Shown here piece by piece: positions 6,785 to 9,203 of a DNA stretch of 9,203 nt; positions within the stretch are counted from its first letter, which is position 1; the number at the start of each line of letters is the position of its first letter. Source of the DNA: an uncultured Asticcacaulis sp. GTDB taxonomy: Bacteria > Pseudomonadota > Alphaproteobacteria > Caulobacterales > Caulobacteraceae. A model generated the notes under the pieces. The model did not search any database and was not told the DNA's origin. It worked only from the letters and a program-made list of their open reading frames with translations. The translations under genes and the position numbers were made by a program. Where the stretch lies: NCBI GenBank assembly GCA_946480525.1, contig CAMLLA010000146.1:1-9203 (forward strand), read 5' to 3'.

Positions 6785-6792
6785 GCTAAAAT
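6785..6792 (+). promoter_or_regulatory. Candidate -10 of the ahpD promoter
   Basis: GCTAAAAT is a near-exact match to the alphaproteobacterial -10 consensus GCTANAWC, and TAAAAT resembles TATAAT. No good -35 lies at the proper distance; the dyad occupies that place, as expected for an activator-dependent promoter. The start would be near 6799, leaving a leader of about 17 bases that still contains the ribosome binding site. Confidence 0.4.
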
Positions 6793-6815
6793 CACAAACC
6801 GACCTTGGAGTCCGC

Positions 6816-7346
6816 ATGTCGATCGACGCTCTGCAATTGCTTATCCCGGCTTATGGCCAGGACCTGTCGCGCAACCTGACCGTCCTGCTGGCCGAAACGA
6901 TCCTCAGCGAGCAGCAGAAGTGGGGGACCTTTCTGGCGTCCGCCCATGCGGTCGGTGTGCCACAGGTCGTGCAACACTTTGAAGCCGCAGCCATTTTGAC
7001 GCCCGAAGCCCGGAATGCCGCGAAGACCGCGTCGGCGATCATGGCGATGAACAACGTCTATTACCGCGCCCTGCACCTGATGGAGAACCGCGAATATCAG
7101 ACGTTGCGCTCAGGCCTGCGTATGAACCTGCTGACCAGCCCGGGCGTCGACAAGCTCGATTTCGAACTGTGGTCGCTCGCCGTATCCGCAATCAATGGCT
7201 GCGCCGTCTGCATGGACAGTCACGAAAAGGTGTTACGCAATCACGGCATTTCGGATGTTCAGGTCCAGGCTGCTCTGCGTATAGCGGCAACCGTCAACGC
7301 CATCTCGGCCGTCATCCGCGCCGAAAGCGCGCTGACAGCGAAATAA
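6816..7346 (+). CDS. ahpD: Alkyl hydroperoxidase AhpD
   Basis: This 176-residue protein is close to the usual AhpD length (177 in M. tuberculosis). The start at 6816 is chosen because TTGGAG (6805-6810) lies 5 bases before it; an upstream in-frame ATG at 6759 falls within the promoter region and would add 19 atypical residues. The core motif is FELWSLAVSAINGCAVCMDSHEKVLRNHG, with E117, the redox CxxC C129/C132, and H136. AhpD is an all-helical, weakly peroxidatic protein whose CxxC relays electrons to AhpC. In the mycobacterial enzyme a histidine sits inside the CxxC (C-S-H-C); here that place is V131, so proton relay may differ. The gene is divergent from oxyR, 105 bases before ahpC, and probably under OxyR control. 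Confidence 0.9.
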   Translation: MSIDALQLLIPAYGQDLSRNLTVLLAETILSEQQKWGTFLASAHAVGVPQVVQHFEAAAILTPEARNAAKTASAIMAMNNVYYRALHLMENREYQTLRSGLRMNLLTSPGVDKLDFELWSLAVSAINGCAVCMDSHEKVLRNHGISDVQVQAALRIAATVNAISAVIRAESALTAK

Positions 7347-7357
7347 GAAAAATCTAT
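7343..7357. promoter_or_regulatory. Candidate OxyR half-site upstream of ahpC
   Basis: ATAAGAAAAATCTAT, which overlaps the ahpD stop codon, matches 8 of 10 fixed positions of ATAGNTNNNANCTAT. A 37-bp OxyR footprint starting here would end at 7379, next to a possible -35 (TTGCCT, 7380-7385). The downstream half-site is weak, and the region is so A-rich that chance matches are likely. Confidence 0.25.
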
Positions 7358-7383
7358 ACAAAAATAAAATAAAACAGATTTGC

Positions 7384-7401
7384 CTTATTGCGCGCAATAA
7401 G
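7384..7401. promoter_or_regulatory. Perfect 18-bp palindrome upstream of ahpC
   Basis: CTTATTGCGCGCAATAAG is identical to its own reverse complement. It lies in the 105-bp ahpD-ahpC gap, 51 bases before the ahpC ATG. It overlaps the likely ahpC promoter zone. Even symmetry without a central base does not fit a LysR T-N11-A site; a dimeric repressor operator is more likely. As RNA it would give only a 7-bp AT-rich stem with a CGCG loop and no U-tract, so it is a poor terminator. I do not recognise the binding protein. Confidence 0.45.
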
Positions 7402-7438
7402 CGAATGTCCGCTGCGTCGGACCCGACCCAAACTTGCT

Positions 7439-7445
7439 AAGGAGA
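7439..7445 (+). promoter_or_regulatory. Strong ribosome binding site of ahpC
   Basis: AAGGAGA is a near-ideal Shine-Dalgarno, 6 bases before the ATG at 7452. It decides against the in-frame ATG at 7434, which lies upstream of it, and fits the very high AhpC expression seen in most bacteria. Confidence 0.8.
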
Positions 7446-7451
7446 TATTTC

Positions 7452-8015
7452 ATGGGCCTCATCAACACCACCATCAAGCCGTTCAAAGCCACGGGCTTTA
7501 AGGAAGGCAAGTTTGTCGACGTTTCGGACACGGACCTTAAGGGCAAGTGGTCGATCTTCTTCTTCTATCCGGCCGACTTCACCTTTGTCTGCCCGACCGA
7601 GCTGGAAGACCTGGCCGACAACTACGACACCTTCCAGAAGATGGGCGTCGAAATCTACAGCGTCTCGACCGACACGCATTTCTCGCACAAGGCCTGGCAC
7701 GACACGTCGCCGGCCATCGGCAAGATCAAGTACACCATGCTGGGCGATCCGTCGGGCGTGATCACCAACAACTTCGACGTCATGCGCGAAGGCATCGGCC
7801 TGGCCGACCGCGGCACCTTCCTGGTCGATCCGGACGGCGTCATCCAGTTCTGCGAAGTCACCGCCGAAGGCATCGGCCGTAACGCCGCCGAGCTGCTGCG
7901 CAAGGTCAAGGCAGCCCAGTACGTGGCTTCGCACCCCGGCGAAGTGTGCCCGGCCAAGTGGGAAGAGGGTGAAAAGACCCTGGCCCCGTCGCTCGACCTG
8001 GTCGGCAAGATCTAA
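7452..8015 (+). CDS. ahpC: Alkyl hydroperoxide reductase subunit C (2-Cys peroxiredoxin)
   Basis: This 187-residue protein is the same length as E. coli AhpC and very similar throughout: [75 protein letters not shown] and SLDLVGKI. C47 in FVCPTE is the peroxidatic cysteine and C166 in GEVCPAKW the resolving cysteine. Together they reduce H2O2 and organic peroxides and form an intersubunit disulfide in a cytoplasmic decamer. AhpF downstream, and possibly AhpD upstream, would reduce it again. One additional cysteine, C134 (QFCEV), replaces a residue that is isoleucine in E. coli. The start at 7452 is set by the strong Shine-Dalgarno and by alignment to E. coli. It lies in the OxyR-type ahpD-ahpC-ahpF cluster. 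Confidence 0.98.
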   Translation: MGLINTTIKPFKATGFKEGKFVDVSDTDLKGKWSIFFFYPADFTFVCPTELEDLADNYDTFQKMGVEIYSVSTDTHFSHKAWHDTSPAIGKIKYTMLGDPSGVITNNFDVMREGIGLADRGTFLVDPDGVIQFCEVTAEGIGRNAAELLRKVKAAQYVASHPGEVCPAKWEEGEKTLAPSLDLVGKI

Positions 8016-8022
8016 TCGTGGT

Positions 8023-8048
8023 CGTGGGGGGAGCGAGCTCCCCCCACG
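8023..8048 (+). terminator. GC-rich hairpin after ahpC, partial terminator or 3' stabiliser
   Basis: CGTGGGGGGAGC (8023-8034) and GCTCCCCCCACG (8037-8048) are exact inverted repeats 2 bases apart, giving an 11-bp stem with a 4-base loop. It starts 8 bases after the ahpC stop. No T-run follows (TACCCCCC), so full intrinsic termination is doubtful. It may protect ahpC mRNA and lower transcription into ahpF. Confidence 0.55.
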
Positions 8049-8075
8049 TACCCCCCTCAGTTCATTCTCCTTATC

Positions 8076-8096
8076 CGGGCTTTTGCGGAGAGCCCG
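8076..8096 (+). other. Second hairpin in the ahpC-ahpF gap
   Basis: CGGGCTTT (8076-8083) pairs with AGAGCCCG (8089-8096) with one G-U pair and a 5-base loop TGCGG. There is no adjacent T-run. It lies 43 bases ahead of the ahpF ATG and could be part of an attenuator or processing signal together with the hairpin at 8023-8048. Confidence 0.4.
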
Positions 8097-8139
8097 AATA
8101 TGGACAATGATTTCCCCCGATTTTTCAAGGAGTACAGCC

Positions 8140-9203
8140 ATGCTCGACGCGGGTATGAAGACTCAACTGAAAGCCTATCTCGAAAACCTGCGCATGCCGA
8201 TCGAACTGGTGGCGTCGGTCGACGACGGTGCCAAATCACGCGAACTGGTCGAACTGCTGAAAGACATCGTCGAAGCATCCGCCAAGGTGTCGCTGAAGAC
8301 CGACGGCGCGGACGCTCGCCGTCCGTCGTTTGCCATCATCCGTCCGGGTACGGATATTTCGGTCACCTTCGCCGGCCTGCCGATGGGTCACGAGTTCAAC
8401 TCGCTGGTCCTGGCGCTTCTGCAAGTCGGCGGTCACCCGCCGCGCGTCGAAGCCGATGTCATCGAACAGGTCAAGGCGCTGGAGATCGACGGCGAACTGC
8501 GGTTTGAGACCTACTTCTCGCTGTCGTGCCAGAATTGCCCGGACGTCGTCCAGGCGCTGAACCTGATGAGCGTGTTGAACCCCAGGATCAAGCACGTCGC
8601 CATCGACGGCGCCCTGTTCAAGGACGAGGTCGAAAAGCGCCAGGTCATGGCCGTGCCGACCGTCCTGCTCAATGGCGAGGCCTTCTCTCAGGGTCGCATG
8701 GGACTGGAAGAAATCCTGGCGAAGATCGACACTGGCGCGCAAACGCGTGAGGCGGCGAAGATCAACGCCAAGTCCGAGTTCGACGTCCTGGTCGTCGGCG
8801 GTGGGCCTGCCGGCGCTTCTGCCGCCATCTATGCCGCTCGCAAGGGTATTCGCACAGGCGTGGTTGCCGAGCGCTTCGGCGGCCAGGTGCTCGACACGAT
8901 GGACATCGAAAACTTCATTTCGGTCAAGCATACCGAAGGTCCGAAGCTGGCGACCGCGCTTGAACAGCACGTCAAGGACTATGAAGTCGATATCATGAAC
9001 CTGCAAAAGGCCGTGCAGCTGATCCCGGCAGCGACGCCCGACGGTCTGACCGAGGTCAAGTTGGAGAGCGGCGCTTCGGTCAAGGCGCGGACGGTTGTCC
9101 TTTCAACCGGCGCGCGCTGGCGCCAAATGGGTGTGCCGGGTGAAGCTGAGTACCGCAACAAGGGCGTGGCCTACTGCCCGCACTGCGACGGTCCTTTGTT
9201 CAA
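8140..9203 (+). CDS. ahpF: Alkyl hydroperoxide reductase subunit F (partial, 3' end outside window)
   Basis: The frame opens at ATG 8140 with AAGGAG (8127-8132) 7 bases before it and runs off the window after 354 complete codons; E. coli AhpF has 521 residues. AhpF is the cytoplasmic flavoprotein that passes electrons from NADH to AhpC. Seen here: the N-terminal double-thioredoxin-like domain (1 to about 195) with redox pair C130/C133 in [14 protein letters not shown]; a linker; the FAD-binding [17 protein letters not shown] at about 220-236; and the second redox pair C346/C349 in CPHCDGPLF just before the edge. The NADH-binding part and C-terminal FAD segment must lie beyond 9203. It is 124 bases after ahpC, with two hairpins between, so it probably shares the ahpC transcript at a lower level. 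Confidence 0.97.
   Translation, partial: MLDAGMKTQLKAYLENLRMPIELVASVDDGAKSRELVELLKDIVEASAKVSLKTDGADARRPSFAIIRPGTDISVTFAGLPMGHEFNSLVLALLQVGGHPPRVEADVIEQVKALEIDGELRFETYFSLSCQNCPDVVQALNLMSVLNPRIKHVAIDGALFKDEVEKRQVMAVPTVLLNGEAFSQGRMGLEEILAKIDTGAQTREAAKINAKSEFDVLVVGGGPAGASAAIYAARKGIRTGVVAERFGGQVLDTMDIENFISVKHTEGPKLATALEQHVKDYEVDIMNLQKAVQLIPAATPDGLTEVKLESGASVKARTVVLSTGARWRQMGVPGEAEYRNKGVAYCPHCDGPLF

Noticed and set aside
6759..6815. Upstream ATG giving a 195-residue AhpD
   Set aside because: It would start inside the oxyR/ahpD operator-promoter region without a Shine-Dalgarno; the 6816 start has TTGGAG 5 bases upstream and gives the normal family length.
7434..7451. Upstream ATG giving a 193-residue AhpC
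   Set aside because: It precedes the strong AAGGAGA site, and E. coli AhpC aligns exactly from the 7452 start.
8100..8507. 135-codon + strand ORF overlapping the start of ahpF
   Set aside because: It is out of frame with ahpF, lacks a ribosome binding site and gives an arginine-rich shadow product.
8236..9006. 256-codon ORF on the - strand opposite ahpF
   Set aside because: Antisense shadow of a clearly conserved AhpF reading frame; no family features.
1..9203. Mobile element, prophage, toxin-antitoxin, CRISPR or biosynthetic cluster
   Set aside because: No transposase, integrase, repeat array, attachment site or matching gene families were found; gene content and codon character are uniform and chromosomal.

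Overview
This window looks like a chromosomal segment from a moderately GC-rich alphaproteobacterium, most likely Caulobacterales. GC is about 60% by eye, which would suit an Asticcacaulis-like genus better than the very GC-rich Caulobacter or Brevundimonas. The evidence is protein character, alphaproteobacterial-style -10 elements resembling GCTANAWC, a perfect CtrA box (TTAA-N7-TTAAC), and an oxyR / ahpD-ahpC-ahpF arrangement. The genus is an inference. No insertion sequence, phage gene, tRNA, rRNA or CRISPR array is visible.

Left part (1-578): the C-terminal end of a long-form glutamine-dependent NAD+ synthetase (NadE) enters from outside the window. A 366-bp AT-richer gap (579-944) follows, holding the CtrA box, a TATGAT -10-like element, several inverted repeats and a 7-bp tandem repeat.

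Central part (945-5400): three genes on the + strand appear to form one unit. They encode a secreted YfiR-like (DUF4154-like) small protein, a TonB-dependent outer-membrane receptor, and a membrane chemoreceptor (MCP). A strong bidirectional terminator-like hairpin at 5370-5400 closes the unit. YfiR-like proteins are known to sit beside TonB receptors and to control membrane GGDEF enzymes. Here an MCP takes the output position, which suggests an outer-membrane-to-chemotaxis sensing relay. This is the most novel feature of the window.

Right part (5399-9203): a peroxide-defence locus. On the - strand, oxyR overlaps by 4 bp a small cysteine-rich lipoprotein gene. Divergently, on the + strand, lie ahpD, ahpC and ahpF (the last runs off the right edge). 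OxyR would sense H2O2 through C201/C210, AhpC would reduce peroxides, and AhpF (NADH) and possibly AhpD would recycle AhpC. A 15-bp perfect dyad in the 77-bp oxyR-ahpD gap overlaps the predicted promoter of both. The oxyR -10 is so close to its ATG that the mRNA is probably leaderless. The ahpD-ahpC gap contains a perfect 18-bp palindrome of unknown function, and the ahpC-ahpF gap contains two hairpins that could reduce ahpF relative to ahpC.
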